Source: Megamerina dolium (Eukaryota; Arthropoda; Insecta; Diptera; Megamerinidae). Taken from it: a stretch of 64,000 nucleotides of DNA. Shown piece after piece: positions 1 through 15,557 of the stretch. Numbering within the stretch: position 1 is the stretch's first letter; every line of letters starts with the position of its first letter. The stretch lies in NCBI GenBank assembly GCA_963854835.1, contig OY978530.1:32393695-32457694 (forward strand). The letters run 5' to 3'. The position numbers were made by a program, and so were the translations under genes. The notes under the pieces were generated by a model. That model was not told the DNA's origin and made no database searches. It worked only from the letters and a program-made list of their open reading frames with translations.

Positions 1-407
1 AAGCCGGCGTCGGGCCTATAAGGGTTATTTTCTTTGCGCCCGGCCAAAGGCCGGCTATCAAAAAAGCTTTTGTCCTAAAATACTGTTGGTTGCGATACTG
101 AATTTGAAGACATGCAGGTAATTGTATCGAAAGCCGTCCATATTGGAAACACTTGATGAAGTATCAGCTTGATAACAATTTTTGAAATGCATACAAATTC
201 TGGAAAAATATGTTTTATACACCGTTGTAAAGGTAATTGTATAAGCTTTAGTATGGTGCTAGATTTTTGATAGGTAAATAGGGCTTATTTTCGAAAAAAA
301 AATTGGTTTTTGAAAAAAAAGAAATTTCAAATTTATAGTTTTGATAATAACATTTAAAATGTAGAAAATAGGTGTTAAATTATATATATCAGTAGAAAGG
401 TAGAAAG
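1..407. other. No gene seen; AT-rich with a short GC palindrome
   Basis: I see no coding frame or RNA gene here. The first 60 bases are GC-rich with a GGCC-AAA-GGCC palindrome near 43-53, possibly the edge of a repeat lying mostly outside the window. The rest is AT-rich intronic or intergenic DNA. If the mGluR gene extends upstream, as its missing 5' exons require, this is intron. Confidence 0.5.
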
Positions 408-414
408 TAGAAAG

Positions 415-782
415 GTGGGTGCCGTAGCTCAGTGGTTAGTGTGTTCGCCTTCTGATCTGTAGGTCGTGGTTCAATCCCCGGCTGATGCATAACAAATTTA
501 ATATCGATAAGATTTTTCTTTCGAACGGTACCCACCTGTCGGCAAGCAATTGGCAATTCTTCTGACAGTAACAACTTGCCATGAAAAAGCTTCTTAAAGA
601 ACTCTGTGACAAAGCTCAGAAAAAGTGATGTCACAAGTGTTCTGCCCTTCGGAACCGGCTAAAATAAGTAGGTCCCTTCTAATATTGTCCAAAATTTAAG
701 ACGCACAACAGTAATGGAAGAGAAGCTCGGCCAATGAGCCCTTTGGGGCTTTAAGTGCCACATATTTATTTTTTTTTTTTTT
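415..782 (+). mobile_element. tRNA-derived SINE, full-length copy 1
   Basis: The head holds a pol III A box (TAGCTCAGTGG) and B box (GGTTCAATCCC). A body of about 270 bp follows and ends GCCACATATTTA plus a T run. A 7 bp target duplication TAGAAAG flanks it at 408-414 and 783-789, which fixes both ends and a length of 368 bp. It is the reference copy for at least eight others in the window. Frames read through it are not genes. The T-rich rather than A-rich sense-strand tail is unusual for a SINE. Confidence 0.9.
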
Positions 783-789
783 TAGAAAG

Positions 790-1193
790 CTATTTAAAAA
801 ACCTTTCTTATGATACCCATATTATAAAAAAAAATTGCGTCTCTATCGACCTCAATTTTGAACTTTGACCTTGAGCCACGCCTTGTATGGGCATTTGCAG
901 AGACAAATTTTTTACTTTTTATATTCACAAAACGAAGCTGTATCCGAGGCAATTTTTTATTTTTTTTTTCCTTCTGAGTCCGTACTCTGCACTTGTTCCG
1001 AGTAGTATATTTAACGACGAAGAAAGACGTAAAAACACAATTGACAACAGTGTGGTACCACCACACTTCTTTAACCAATCCATAACGTAAAATATATAAA
1101 ACATAAACTACACTAATTATTACGCAGCTGACACACACCATCCATTTGTTGATTTTAAAACCGCTTCTACAGTCCGGCAAGATATTACACAAC
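790..1193. other. No gene seen
   Basis: This is T-rich and A-rich low-complexity DNA between a SINE and a LINE fragment. Open frames on both strands are short, compositionally biased and resemble no family I know. Confidence 0.5.
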
Positions 1194-2161
1194 AATGTCT
1201 GAGTTAGGTATTCCTGCCAAAATCATTCATCTTTACAGAATGACACTGTATAACTTCCGTTGCGCAGGGAAAATTGGGAAGGACCTCTCCCCGCCGTTTA
1301 ATACCGAACGGGACAAGGTGATTCGTTATCGTGCGACTTTTTTAATTTTAAATATTATGGAGAAAATAATATGAGCTCCTGATCTTCGATATTATGGAGA
1401 AAATATTTAGCTAAAGTGTCAAGCTGTTGACGTATGCCGATGACATTGTTATAATCGACACGAATTCTGATGCTGTTGGCATTTGCCAGTGACATTGATA
1501 TAATCGACATAAATACGTAGGTACAGCATTCTCAGAATTGGAAAGAAAGTCGCGTCGAATGGGTGTTACGGCGAAAAATGGCAAGACGAAGTACCTAGTG
1601 CCAACAAACAAAGAGTCCCGGCGTCTTGGACAGTACGTGACTGTTGATAACTACGCTTTTAAAGTAGTGGAAAACTCCATCTATCTTGGAACCAGCATTA
1701 ACAGCAGTAATGACGTCAGCCTGGAGATCATACGTAGGATTACTCTTACAAACAGGTGCTACTTTAGGCTAAGTAAGCAATTGAGAAGTCGAACCCTCTC
1801 CCGAGAAACGTAACCCACACTCTACAAGCCTCTCATCATGCCTGTCCTTACATATCGTCCAGAAGCTTAAGACATTTCTACCTCAGATGCGAGAATGCTA
1901 TGAGTTTCCGTCAGAAAAGTCCTACGCAAGATATCTAGACCTATTTGCATTGGTGGCGCTCCGGCTAAGAAAGTGTTATATTCGGAACTCGCTTGTGGAC
2001 GACGCAGACGAGACAGACCTAAGTTCCGGTAGAAGGACGCTTGGAATTTCTAAGTGGCACCAGCTATCGAAGGAAATAGATAACTGGCTAAGCATGCTAG
2101 ATTAGGGCTAAATCTATTTTCGGTTGTAATGGCCACATAAGTAAGTAAGTATGTAAGTAAT
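1194..2161 (+). mobile_element. RTE-type LINE, 5'-truncated (reverse transcriptase C-terminus and 3' end)
   Basis: Broken frames encode the C-terminal half of a non-LTR reverse transcriptase. They include a TYADDIVII version of the catalytic YADD box near 1435-1455, the ELERKSRRMG...GKTKYLV segment and the downstream SELGTSIN-like region. A final block RTLGISKWHQLSKEIDNWLSMLD ends at about 2103. The element ends TGGCCACATAAGTAAGTAAG, a short tandem-repeat tail typical of RTE-clade LINEs. Several stop codons and frame changes show it is dead. It lies in the presumed long intron upstream of the first visible mGluR exon. Confidence 0.85.
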
Positions 2162-2576
2162 TATTACCAGTCCGTCAGATAATCTGCGTCTTTCTTCGCC
2201 GTCAAATATGTTCACGCGTCTTTCTTCGTCTTTTTTTCCGCGACTTTTTCGCCATCAAAACGCTCGTGTGTCTTTCGTCGTATGCATCGACAATATACAT
2301 AAAAACAACAAACTCGTCTATTCATCTTATAACAAAACATGTTTAGCTACAACCACCCAATGTAATCACCAATCTCCAAATTCTTTCTATATACACATTT
2401 TATGTTTTCCAAATAATTTTTCACATATAATATTTCAATTAACAGTGTTTTCCAGGTTACTAATTTATTTACTTCTGTAATTTGAGTTACAATTTTTGTT
2501 TTGTTTTTAACTGCGAAAAAGCACGAATCTTGTTGATACTAAGACTCAGATATTTAGGTATCAATTTGAGCAAATT

Positions 2577-2579
<3 letters not shown>

Positions 2580-2655
<76 letters not shown>
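2580..2655. repeat. (TA)n microsatellite next to an mGluR splice acceptor
   Basis: An uninterrupted TA dinucleotide tract of about 76 bp ends roughly 22 bases before the AG that opens the exon at 2678. It occupies the usual branch-point and polypyrimidine neighbourhood. Confidence 0.95.
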
Positions 2656-2656
<1 letters not shown>

Positions 2657-2677
2657 TTTATATATATTTATTTTTAG

Positions 2678-6240
<3,563 letters not shown>

Positions 6241-7260
6241 CAATGGAATCAACGGTGCGGTGGAGAGGGTGTTATGCCACCGATACTGTGCGAAACAATT
6301 TATGCATGTGGAAAAGGTTGACCGATCTTTGCAGCTCAATGATCCTAAAAGTCAATATATCCGTACTTGTTTATGCGCAGGAATAATACTGATATCATAG
6401 CAGTTTTTTAGAACACTTGGCAAAATTAACAATTATAGGCAGCTATATTATTTAAGCAGAATACTGAAAACTAGTTAAAGTGGAAGTAAAATTAGAGCAT
6501 ACTTCTTTATCCCTACAATATTCTTTATTCCCACAATTTTAAGTAAGTACTAAAGCCAACACTTAAAGAGAATAAATTTCAAGTTAACTAAAGGAACAAA
6601 TTTATAAATGCAATAAAGCAAAAGCAGAAACAATACAAAACGTAAACTTTGAACATGGCGGCTACACGAAGATATGAACATATGTATGTACTTCTAAGTT
6701 TCACAAACCATCAAACGGATATGACTCAATATGTATGTAGGTTGTACATAAACAATGATTAATTGATGTTTAGTGTAATCAACTTAAAAGGCCAATACAC
6801 AATATTTTTCCCAACGTTATTGATGGCCGAGTAATTGCCACCAAGTGGCTAAACACTGACATTATTTTATTGCTGTCGTGGTAAAACTAATGAAGCATAA
6901 AAATATAATTAAGAAAAGCTCTTAACTAAGAGATAAATCATTAATTTGAGTTACGACATGAAATTGGAATTGTATCAATCGAAAAATACAATGAACGAAG
7001 ATAAACAAGAGCAGGAAGAAGAACAAAACAAAACATCCCACCAAATATTATTTCTAAGCAAACAACTTCACGTTTGATAAGGATTACATATGTAACTATC
7101 TAATTGCATTAACAACTTTGGGTTTTGATCACCATCCCACTAGGTGTACTTCGCCACATATTTCATTAATTTTTAGTTAAAGATAAATTACAAAATTGAA
7201 ATTTGAAATAATCGATAATATTGAATTGAAGTCAAATAAAATTTATTTTGGGAACATAGA
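6241..7260 (+). other. mGluR 3' untranslated region and downstream spacer
   Basis: No coding frame is visible. AATAAA poly(A) signals occur at 6571-6576, 6612-6617 and 7235-7240. The first two are the likely 3' ends of mGluR transcripts, giving a 3' UTR of roughly 350-400 bases, with the third as a possible distal site. The sequence is AT-rich and free of recognisable transposons until the SINE fragment near 7.4 kb. Confidence 0.6.
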
Positions 7261-7379
7261 AACCAGATTTCTTTTTTGGATACTATATGGTTAGATTATG
7301 TTATTGTGGCTGCCCTCTGAGAGGACACTCTTAAGCTATTTGTGGTTCCAAGAAATTTCTCTTCCAGTACCGTTGTGAG

Positions 7380-7570
7380 TGGGAAATTTGGAAAGTGTTA
7401 AAAGGGATCTACTTATTTTAGCCATTTCCGAACGGCAGAACCCCTGTGACATCACTTTTTTTGAGCTTTGTCACAGAGCTCTTTTGAGAAGCTTTTTTAT
7501 GGCACAGTGTTAATTCCGGAAGAATTTGCAATTGCTTGCCGTACTTTTCATACCTTTCGAAATCAACAGT
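7380..7570 (-). mobile_element. Degenerate SINE fragment
   Basis: The central body of the window's SINE family is recognisable in reverse orientation. Markers are the ACTTATTTTAGCC, GAACGGCAGAA, TGACATCACTTTTT and GCAATTGCTTGCCG blocks. Many substitutions are present, and the tRNA head and the tail are missing or unrecognisable. It looks like an older copy than the others. Confidence 0.75.
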
Positions 7571-10500
7571 ACCTGTGAATCTGTGAATCAACGGTTTACC
7601 ATCGGCCTTTTATCAGTTAGTTTATATATATGTGAATCAAAACCTGATAGAGGACACGTGATCAGTTGCAATGTCTATATAATAAATAAAAATACATATT
7701 TATATCTGATACATATATACAAACGCGTTTCATTGCACTAAAGAGAAGAACCCCCGAGCATGGTATAGGCTCATCATTGCTAATTGCACAAACATGTTTG
7801 GTCTGTTCTAACCTCATTCTATTCAACTGTTCGCAAACAGTTCGAACTCATTTCAGTGCAGTCTACGCAAACTTAAAATGCACACAATTTGTTCCAACTC
7901 TGTTTCAATTGCTGGACTTCAACTTGTATATTATGCTAGCACCCTGCACATTATCGTACTCAACTGGCTAGCACATCATTCCATTGAACCGATCACCACT
8001 ACCAAGTACAATCAACATAGTCAAACAACAAAACCTAGAACAGTGAGCATTGGGAAGGTCAAACAACGTTTATGATGAAAGAACACAGCGCAGCGACAGT
8101 TTGGAATATTCAGGTGAGTGTGTACAAGCATAAACGACAAATAAAATCGTAAAAAGTGATAAATTGTATAATTTAATTGAAAATTGATCGTTGTTCAATG
8201 TGAGTGAGAATGGAAGGACATGGCACAGTTCATCGACACATTGGTAAAATTGCAGCGAGATCGACTAAGTAATCTATCCAAGATACAAATCAATTTTTAG
8301 AAGGATGCTACGTCGCGTAAAACAAGACCGTATTTTCTGCAATGATTTAAAATGATCGATGGGCTTCATACCGAATTCTGTAGCGACCATAAAGAATTGG
8401 TCTGTTCTGACGTTAAACGGGAGACAAATTACTTTCTTGAAGATATGTATTCTTCTTTCGACGAACTTTATTTAGAGGTTCATTGTACACTCACTCAACG
8501 CCAAGCTGAAATGTATTCATTGGAGCCCATTCAACAGGAACAGCAAGAACATTCTATACATTAATTGCAACGAAGTCCTTCTTCAGTAAAATTTCCGCAT
8601 TTACCAGTACCTTCCTTTTCAGGAAAATTTACGGTTTTGCCAAGTTTCTCCGATACGTTTAAAACTTTGGCGCACTTAAATCTTGACTTAAATGCAATTG
8701 AAAAATTTCACTACTTGAAGAAGTCATTGTTCCTTGAAGGCGATGTTGATATTCAACAAATGCTTTTAACCGAAGCTAATTATGAAACGGCATGGAAAAT
8801 GCTTATTAAACGCTACAACAACCCTTTTCAAAGAGCGGTCAAATGAAATAAAAGAGATGTTGAACATCGCAAATGGATGTGTAAATGAATTGAGAGATAC
8901 TGCCAAATACGGTTCGGGTTCAAATTTCAAGCCTGTCAAACAATGTTCTCATAACATGGCTTTCATGTAACCATACAACCTAAACATAATATGCGTGACT
9001 TTTGCGTACTTTTCGGAGATATGTATATCATTCGCAGCTGCCCAAATTTCCTTTCGAAGTCCTGTCATGAAAGGAAATCAAATACTGTCTGAATTGTCTA
9101 AGAAAATTGCATACACTTTCCCAATGCACTAGCACTAGAAATTGTCTGCAATGTGGCCAAAGACACAACAAGTTATTTCACTTTCTATTACACCAAAGAC
9201 CTCATATTCGCAGTTATCCGCACCACTCGATGTTATATCACAACGACTAAAACGCAGATCAACTTCAACGAATATCTGCGGAGTAGGGAACAACACATAC
9301 AATGAGACAAGTTTTGTAATCAGCTGCATCTTACGTTCTTGTTGTAATGCGGAATTTTCAGCACATATCGACAACGTGTACGTATTGAATTCTCTAATTA
9401 CTAAATTCCCCAGTCAACCAGTAAATCCACAACAATGGTGTCACATTTAAGATCTGACGTTAGCAGATCCCACATGCTATCAACCTAAGAATATCGACTT
9501 GATATTAGGTGCTGACATATTTAAACACATCATTCTACCACAAAATCTAATTGGTAAAACAGATCAACAAATACACAGCCCGGTTGGATTTTATCAGGCC
9601 AGTCTGGGTCAATACAAACGAAAACCGTCACCATGCGTTGTCATCATAGTAGACTCGAGCTGGAGAAGCTTGTACACAAATTCTCTGAACATGAACAGGT
9701 TCCCGAATAATTAGCACTGTCTGATGAAGATCAAGGGTGTGAAGACTTTTTCCAGAAAACACATTCTCGTCAATCCAATGGTAAATACTTGGTTAGATTA
9801 CATCTTAAATGTTTGTACGACTCTGCGCAAACCGTAGGTAGATCGTAACAAATTGCAATAAATAGTTTTTACCAACTCGAACGTCGCTTTCAACGAAATG
9901 CACACTTACAAAAGCAATATACCAATGGCATCGAGGATTATTTTGAGGTTATTTAAATTGCTCGATCCAAAACCACCGAAAAACAACATGTCAGGAGGTC
10001 ATGACATCAAATCCGCATGTAAAGCATTGGATCAGGTGATTTAAATCATCGATTCCACAGAATTTCCACTCAAAAAAATTTCTGCAAATAAAGATGGATT
10101 CAGTTCTCCCCTAATAAACGAGTTCAATTACATGTTGGCAATGATACTTGACGGCATGTTCTCAGAGCTGATATCCCGACTGATTTAGGAATACGTTGAT
10201 GTTAGCCACAAGAATTAATTACAAATTCTCTCTGGTGGCATGAACCCGACTGACTTGTAAAATCTCCCGGTTTTTGGGCAACTTCAATGCCTCACACAAC
10301 AAACAAGTCGACTTTAGAGCTGAGGAAAGTGGTGAAGAAGAAGACGACATTCTCGATCGCTTCTTTTCGCTACCGCGCGCTTTTCGCGTAATTGCGTATA
10401 TGTTTCGCTTTATGCACAATAGCTCTGCTAACGTTCGCAAGTCGAATTCTAGAACTGTTATCCCTCTATCCCATGAAGAGAGATACAGTTTGTAAGATTC

Positions 10501-10620
10501 CGACTAATATCAGTAACCCAGTCTCGTTACTACCCAAAAGAACGAGCTTCGCTAATCAAATTTGTCCATTAGCAAAAAGAGCTCTCTTTAAGTGTTGAAT
10601 CCCATGCTAGATAAATAAGG
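7571..10620 (+). mobile_element. BEL/Pao LTR retrotransposon relic
   Basis: Plus-strand blocks follow BEL/Pao order. A gag start is at 8221 (MAQFIDTLVKLQRDRL). The conserved gag stretch IEKFHYLKKSL...TEANYETAWKMLIKRYNN runs 8690-8825. A protease-region segment ADPTCYQPKNIDLILGADIFK is at about 9457-9530. The stretch before integrase, SLPRAFRVIAYMFRFMHN, runs 10355-10425. Reverse transcriptase is almost entirely missing and stops and frame changes are frequent. The 7741-8060 stretch may be LTR or leader, but I cannot define LTR ends. It is cut off at about 10620 by an RTE LINE. Confidence 0.75.
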
Positions 10621-11960
10621 TATTATGAGAGTGAAACGCAAAAGAAAAAAGGACCACGATTTATGGATATGCACCTGGAATGTCCGGTCCCTTTATAGGG
10701 AGGGTGCCTCTATCCAGCTGGTTGATTTCCTCGAAAAATACAGAGCTGACATCACCGCTCTCCAGGAAATTCCATGGACGGGACAGGGCTGCTCCCAAAG
10801 AGCATCCTGTGACATCTAATACAGTTGCCATGAGGAGAGGCACGAACTAGAATGTGGATTTTGGTCAGCAAGAGACTCCGACACCTGGTCTCACAGTTCA
10901 CGCCTGTGAACGAACGGTTGGCCACAATCCGCATCAAGGCAAAATTCTTCAACATCAGCCCACGCTCCGATGGACGAGAAGGACAATGTGACCAAGGAAA
11001 GCTTCGCCAAGCACGATATCAAAATCGTGCTTGGCGACTTTAATGCCAGGGTGGGCAAGGAAGGTACCTTTGGTCCAACTGTCGGAAAATTCACCCTCCA
11101 CCAGAACACCTCCGATAACGGAATGAGGCTGATCGACTTCGCCGCAGCACGAAACATGGTAATTGGTGGTACCAGATTCCAGCATCTCGACATCCACAAA
11201 GCGACATGGTTGTCTCCAGATCAACGAACATGAAATCAAATTGATCATGTGGTGATTGACGGAAGGCATGCTTCCAGCGTGATGGACGTGAAATCGATCC
11301 GTGGTGCCAACATCGGCTCGGATCACTACCTTGTTGCAGCTAAGGTGTGCACACGCTTATGTGTCGCAAATAACAAGAGAAGTCCCACACAGAGAAAGCT
11401 CGACGTCAGTAAGCTGCGATCACCAGAGACAGCAGATGCATTTTCAACTCGACTATCGGATCTGCTTATGCAGAACACTCCCCTACTTGATGATACATGC
11501 GCACGGTGGACACATATATCCCACTCCATGACTACTGCTGCCGAGGAGGTAATCGGTTACTACCGGCCTCTGAGGAATGAGTGGTATAATCAGGAGTGTC
11601 GCGACGCTACCGCAGAGAAATACTCCGCCTACAGAAAAACCCTGCGTGCAGGCGCAACGCGAGCTGTTAAGGAGCGGTACAGAGAGAAAAGGAGTGCAGA
11701 GAGACGTCTTTTCAGGCGCAAGAAGAGGGAGTTGGAAAGACGCGAGTGTGAGGAGATAGAGATGTGTATCGACAAGAATGAGACTCGAAAATTCTTCGAA
11801 AAGATCAAGTGCCTGAGTGGAGGTTTAAATCCCGGAGCCTCTTTTTGTCGTGATGGAAATGGGAATCTGGTTACAGATGTCCAGAGTGTACTGAGCCTCT
11901 GGAGAGAACACTTTTCCACGATGCCACGAACAATTCCGAGAGTGGAGGATAATATTGTCT
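10621..11960 (+). mobile_element. RTE-type LINE, endonuclease part, truncated at both ends
   Basis: Encodes an apurinic-type endonuclease followed by the linker before reverse transcriptase. Blocks seen are ICTWNVRSLYREGA (catalytic Asn region, about 10670), ITALQEIPWTGQG (Glu), VLGDFNARVG (about 11030), and NQIDHVVIDGRH plus GSDHYLV near 11235-11330. A basic coiled region (RYREKRSAERRLFRRKKREL) follows. The frame is broken at about 10818 and at the TGA near 11231, and a short deletion lies near 11000. It ends in the LWREHFST region with no reverse transcriptase. It is the plus-strand counterpart of the copy at 53.9-56.95 kb. Confidence 0.9.
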
Positions 11961-12164
11961 TCTCCAATTCAGTGCATATGTAACTTGTCCACATTTTCAC
12001 TTTGATTTTTTTCCATCCGAAGATTTCGGTGGTGCTCTTTCTCTTTTTTTTTTTTTTTGGTCTTCAATATAATAGCAACACAACCACAGGATGGACGCCC
12101 TTTCGGTCATGCTGGTTGCAGCATTGTGGGGCGGCATGTACAATTTCATCATATCGCGTCCAAT
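11961..12164. other. Unassigned spacer with a T run
   Basis: I see no gene. A run of about 16 T lies near 12043-12058. A GC-richer stretch (12090-12150) may be part of an unrecognised repeat. Confidence 0.4.
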
Positions 12165-12533
12165 GTAAATAAATAAAATAAATATGTGGCCACATAAAGC
12201 CCCGAAGGGCTCATTGGCCGAGCTTCTCTTCCATTACTGTTGTGCGTCTTAAATTTTGGACAATATTAGAAGGGACCTACTTATTTTAGCCGGTTCCGCA
12301 CGGCAGAACACTTGTGACATCACTTTTTCTGAGCTTTGTCACAGAGTTCTTTTAAGAAGCTTTTTCATGGCAAGTTGTTACTGTCGGAAGAATTGCCAAT
12401 TGCTTGCCGACAGGTTTGTACCGTTCGAAAGAAAAATCTTATCGATATTAAATTTGTTATGCATCAGCCGGGGATTGAACCACCGACCTACAGATCAGAA
12501 GGCGAACACACTAATCACTGAGCTACGGTTGCC
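12165..12533 (-). mobile_element. tRNA-derived SINE, near full length (copy 2)
   Basis: Read on the minus strand this has the family's tRNA-like head at 12533-12460 and body, ending GCCACATATTTATTTTATTT. A box and B box are recognisable. The outermost head bases differ from other copies (GGCAACC instead of GGGTGCC). I could not see a convincing target duplication. Confidence 0.87.
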
Positions 12534-12635
12534 GAAGACCCGAATGTGTCGATTCCTCGTCGTTCTCAGGAATTAGGACTGTCTTACGGCACATTATGGC
12601 GTATTTTGCATTTGGATCTACACCTACACCTAATA
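12532..12635 (+). mobile_element. Tc1/mariner-like transposase fragment (DNA-binding region)
   Basis: The plus strand reads EDPNVSIPRRSQELGLSYGT then LWRILHLDLHLHL. This is the second helix-turn-helix region common in a large insect Tc1/mariner-like transposase group. It is cut off by the SINE on one side and by a direct repeat on the other. Confidence 0.7.
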
Positions 12636-12825
12636 AAAAAGAAATATCATGATTTAAAATATTTTATATGTGTTTTATTTACATTTACTTTTGAAACCGC
12701 AAAATGGATAACCCTTTATATATAAAGAAATAAAAAAGAAATATCATGATAAAAAATATTTTATATGTGTTTTATTAACATTTACTTTTGAAACCGCAAA
12801 ATGGATAACCCTTTATATATAAATA
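12635..12825. repeat. Two 96-bp direct repeat units carrying transposon-end-like motif
   Basis: A unit starting AAAAAAGAAATATCATGAT at about 12635 recurs at about 12731 with few differences. Each unit contains the motif ACTTTTGAAACCGCAAAATG followed by GATAACCCTTTATATATA. A third copy of that motif lies at about 13067-13104, beyond the transposase fragment. The motif looks like a transposon terminus joined to a TA-rich target. Confidence 0.7.
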
Positions 12826-13104
12826 TTTCATATTTCTTCACAATTTTGCCAATTGCTTGCGTAGTTGGACGATTATGCAAACCACAAACTCTTAAAGCAC
12901 GATATGTGGCTGTGGCAGAATCACCATTTTTGTAGTAGTTTTTTACAATTTTAATGCGTTGTGCGATAGTTAAGCGATCCATTTTCGCAAATGTCAGACT
13001 TTGAGCTGAAAAAGAAAGAAATTGTTTTAACAAGTCAGTTTGACAGATGTCGAATTCTAGCCCTATACTTTTGAAACCGCGAAATGGATAACCCTCTATA
13101 TATA
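12826..13104 (-). pseudogene. Tc1/mariner-like transposase N-terminus
   Basis: The minus strand from about 12983 reads MDRLTIAQRIKIVKNYYKNG then a segment ending HNRPTTQAIGKIVKKYE. This is the first helix-turn-helix of the same transposase group as the 12532-12635 piece. About 80 bp upstream of its start lies a terminus-like motif (13067-13104). The frame runs straight into another copy of that motif at its 3' side, so nearly all the catalytic domain is absent. Confidence 0.7.
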
Positions 13105-13111
13105 TATAAAG

Positions 13112-14290
13112 TGTAGTTTTCGTTCTTCTAGAGAGGGCTCGACTACTCAATTGCTTACTTAGCCCAAACTAGCACCTGTTTGCAAGAGTGATCCTTCGCA
13201 ATATCTCCAGGCTGACGTCATTACTTCTGTTAATGCTGGTTCCAAGATAGACAAAGTCCCTTACTACTTCAAAAGCGTAGTTGTCAACAGTGGCGTGCTG
13301 TCCAAGATGCCGGGACTCTTTGTTTGTTGACACTAGATACTTCGTCGTGCCCTCGTTCACCGTAAGACCCATCCGACGCGACTCTCTTTCTAATTCTGAG
13401 AATGATGCATTGACTGCTCGCGTGTTCATGTCTGAAACCCCGTTCGGTATAAACGGTGCGGAGAGATCCTTCCCAATTTTCACTGCACAACAGGAGTTAT
13501 ACAGTGTCATTCTACAAAGTCGAATAAGCTTTGCAGAAATACCGAACTCAGACATTGTTGCGTAGAGGTAATCCCTTACCGGACTGTCGAAAGCGGCTTT
13601 ATAATCAACAAATAGGTGGTGTGTGTCGATCTGTTTTTCTTGGGTCTTCTCCACAATTTGGCGCAGTGTGAAAATTTGGTCGATGGTAAATTTACCAGGT
13701 CTGAAGCCACACTGATAAGGTCCAATCAGATTGCTGAGCATAGGCTTCAACTTTTCACACAAATCGCTCGGTAGGACCTTGTATGCGATGCTCAGGAGAC
13801 TTATTCCACGGTAGTTGGCGCAAATTGTGGGGTCTCCGTTTTTATGTACAGGACAGAGAACACTGAGCCTTCAATCATCAGGCATGCTTTCATCCGACCA
13901 TATTCTGCTCATGAGCTGGTGCATGCAGGCGAGCAGCTCATCGCTGCCGGTCTTAAACAACTCGGCAGGCAGGCCATCAGCACCTGTAGCTTTGTTGTTC
14001 TTCAGCCTTCAAATGGCCGTTTCAACCTCGCCATAGTCGGGTGGTGGAACATCAACACCATCATCTGTAATCGGGGTTATCGGGCAATCCTCTCCACTGG
14101 CGGTATTGTTCGTAGAATCACCATTCAGTAACGCGGAGAAGTGTTTACTCCATAGGCTCAGTACACTCTGGACATCTGTAACCAGATTCCCATTTCCATC
14201 ACGACAAGAAGAGGCTCCGGGATTTAAACCGCCACTCAGGCGCTTGATCTTTTCGAAGAATTTTCTTTCTTGTTTTTTTTCTTGCGCCTG
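13112..14290 (-). mobile_element. RTE-type LINE fragment (reverse transcriptase)
   Basis: The minus strand encodes the palm of an RTE reverse transcriptase: PYQCGFRPGKFTIDQIFTLR, VDYKAAFDS, then KIGKDLSAPF. The YADD-containing segment is deleted, with GVSDMNTRAVNASFSELERE joining directly. Upstream sequence (13800-14290) matches the linker and fingers region in broken frames. The 5' side stops exactly at the (AT)n tract that begins at 14291. The 3' side ends at a TA-rich stretch near 13100. Confidence 0.87.
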
Positions 14291-14777
<487 letters not shown>

Positions 14778-15557
14778 TTCGGCCATCCTGATGAAGCATT
14801 CGGCCCGAATGTGGGGTCCCACTTCTTCATGTTTTCAGCAACCGAAAAACTCTTACGTGGCCCCTCGGATTCTCCAATTTTCTCCACCGAGTACCGTCCA
14901 TGGTTCAATTTCTGAGTTATTTTGTAAGGTCCTAGAAACTTTGGTTTCAATTTCAAACCAGGTCCAAATTGGGTGCGTTTAATTGCCACTAGTTCACCAA
15001 CCGAATATTGCGTTTCTTGAACCCTTTTGCTATTAAACGTCTTGCGATTTTCTGCTTGAATCTTCATTATGTTATCTCTAGCCTCATCTCGTATAGTTTC
15101 ACGTTCTTCTTGTAGCTGGGATACTGCTTCGTCGTCTAGCATTTTCCTCAAGTCCGCGTTTTCGTTGATGCGCATTTCTATGCCAGTGTGGATTCGAAAC
15201 GGTGCAACTTTAGTGCTTCGTGGAGGCGTATTATTCATTATTTGCTGAACCTTATCAATGTGTTTGTACCAATTTGTTGGATTTTCGACGCACAGCTTGG
15301 TGAGCATCGACAAAACGATTCGATGGATTCGCTCCACCTGGCCGTTGCCGCGAGGTACCCCCGTCGCGATTAACAAATGTTGAACTGCTTCTTCTGCGCA
15401 ATAGTCCTCAAAGATTCGCGATGTAAACGCTGCGCCACGATCGGTAATGATCCTTTCTGGATTTCCGAAGATGACTGCTTGCTTACGAAGTCTGTCCACT
15501 ACTTCTTCAGCTCCCGTGCTTTTGGTGAGATAAAGCCAAACAAATTTCAAAAAGCCG

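Noticed and set aside
415..490. tRNA gene at the SINE head (and the equivalent in each SINE copy)
   Set aside because: A and B boxes are present, but the acceptor end is not a closed tRNA and the sequence continues into the same 270 bp body in every copy. It is a SINE promoter.
389..634. 81-codon minus-strand frame repeated across the window (near 12256, 26003, 30622, 31822 and 41027)
   Set aside because: It recurs wherever the SINE lies and simply reads through the SINE body. No domain or independent conservation is evident.
1..2677. Possible upstream mGluR exons
   Set aside because: I searched for the signal peptide and ligand-binding-lobe sequence and found only SINE and LINE material, so the 5' exons must lie outside the window.
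11301..11759. Secondary frames on both strands over the endonuclease LINE
   Set aside because: Overlapping shadows of the GC-richer LINE coding region. Only the plus-strand frame has endonuclease motifs.
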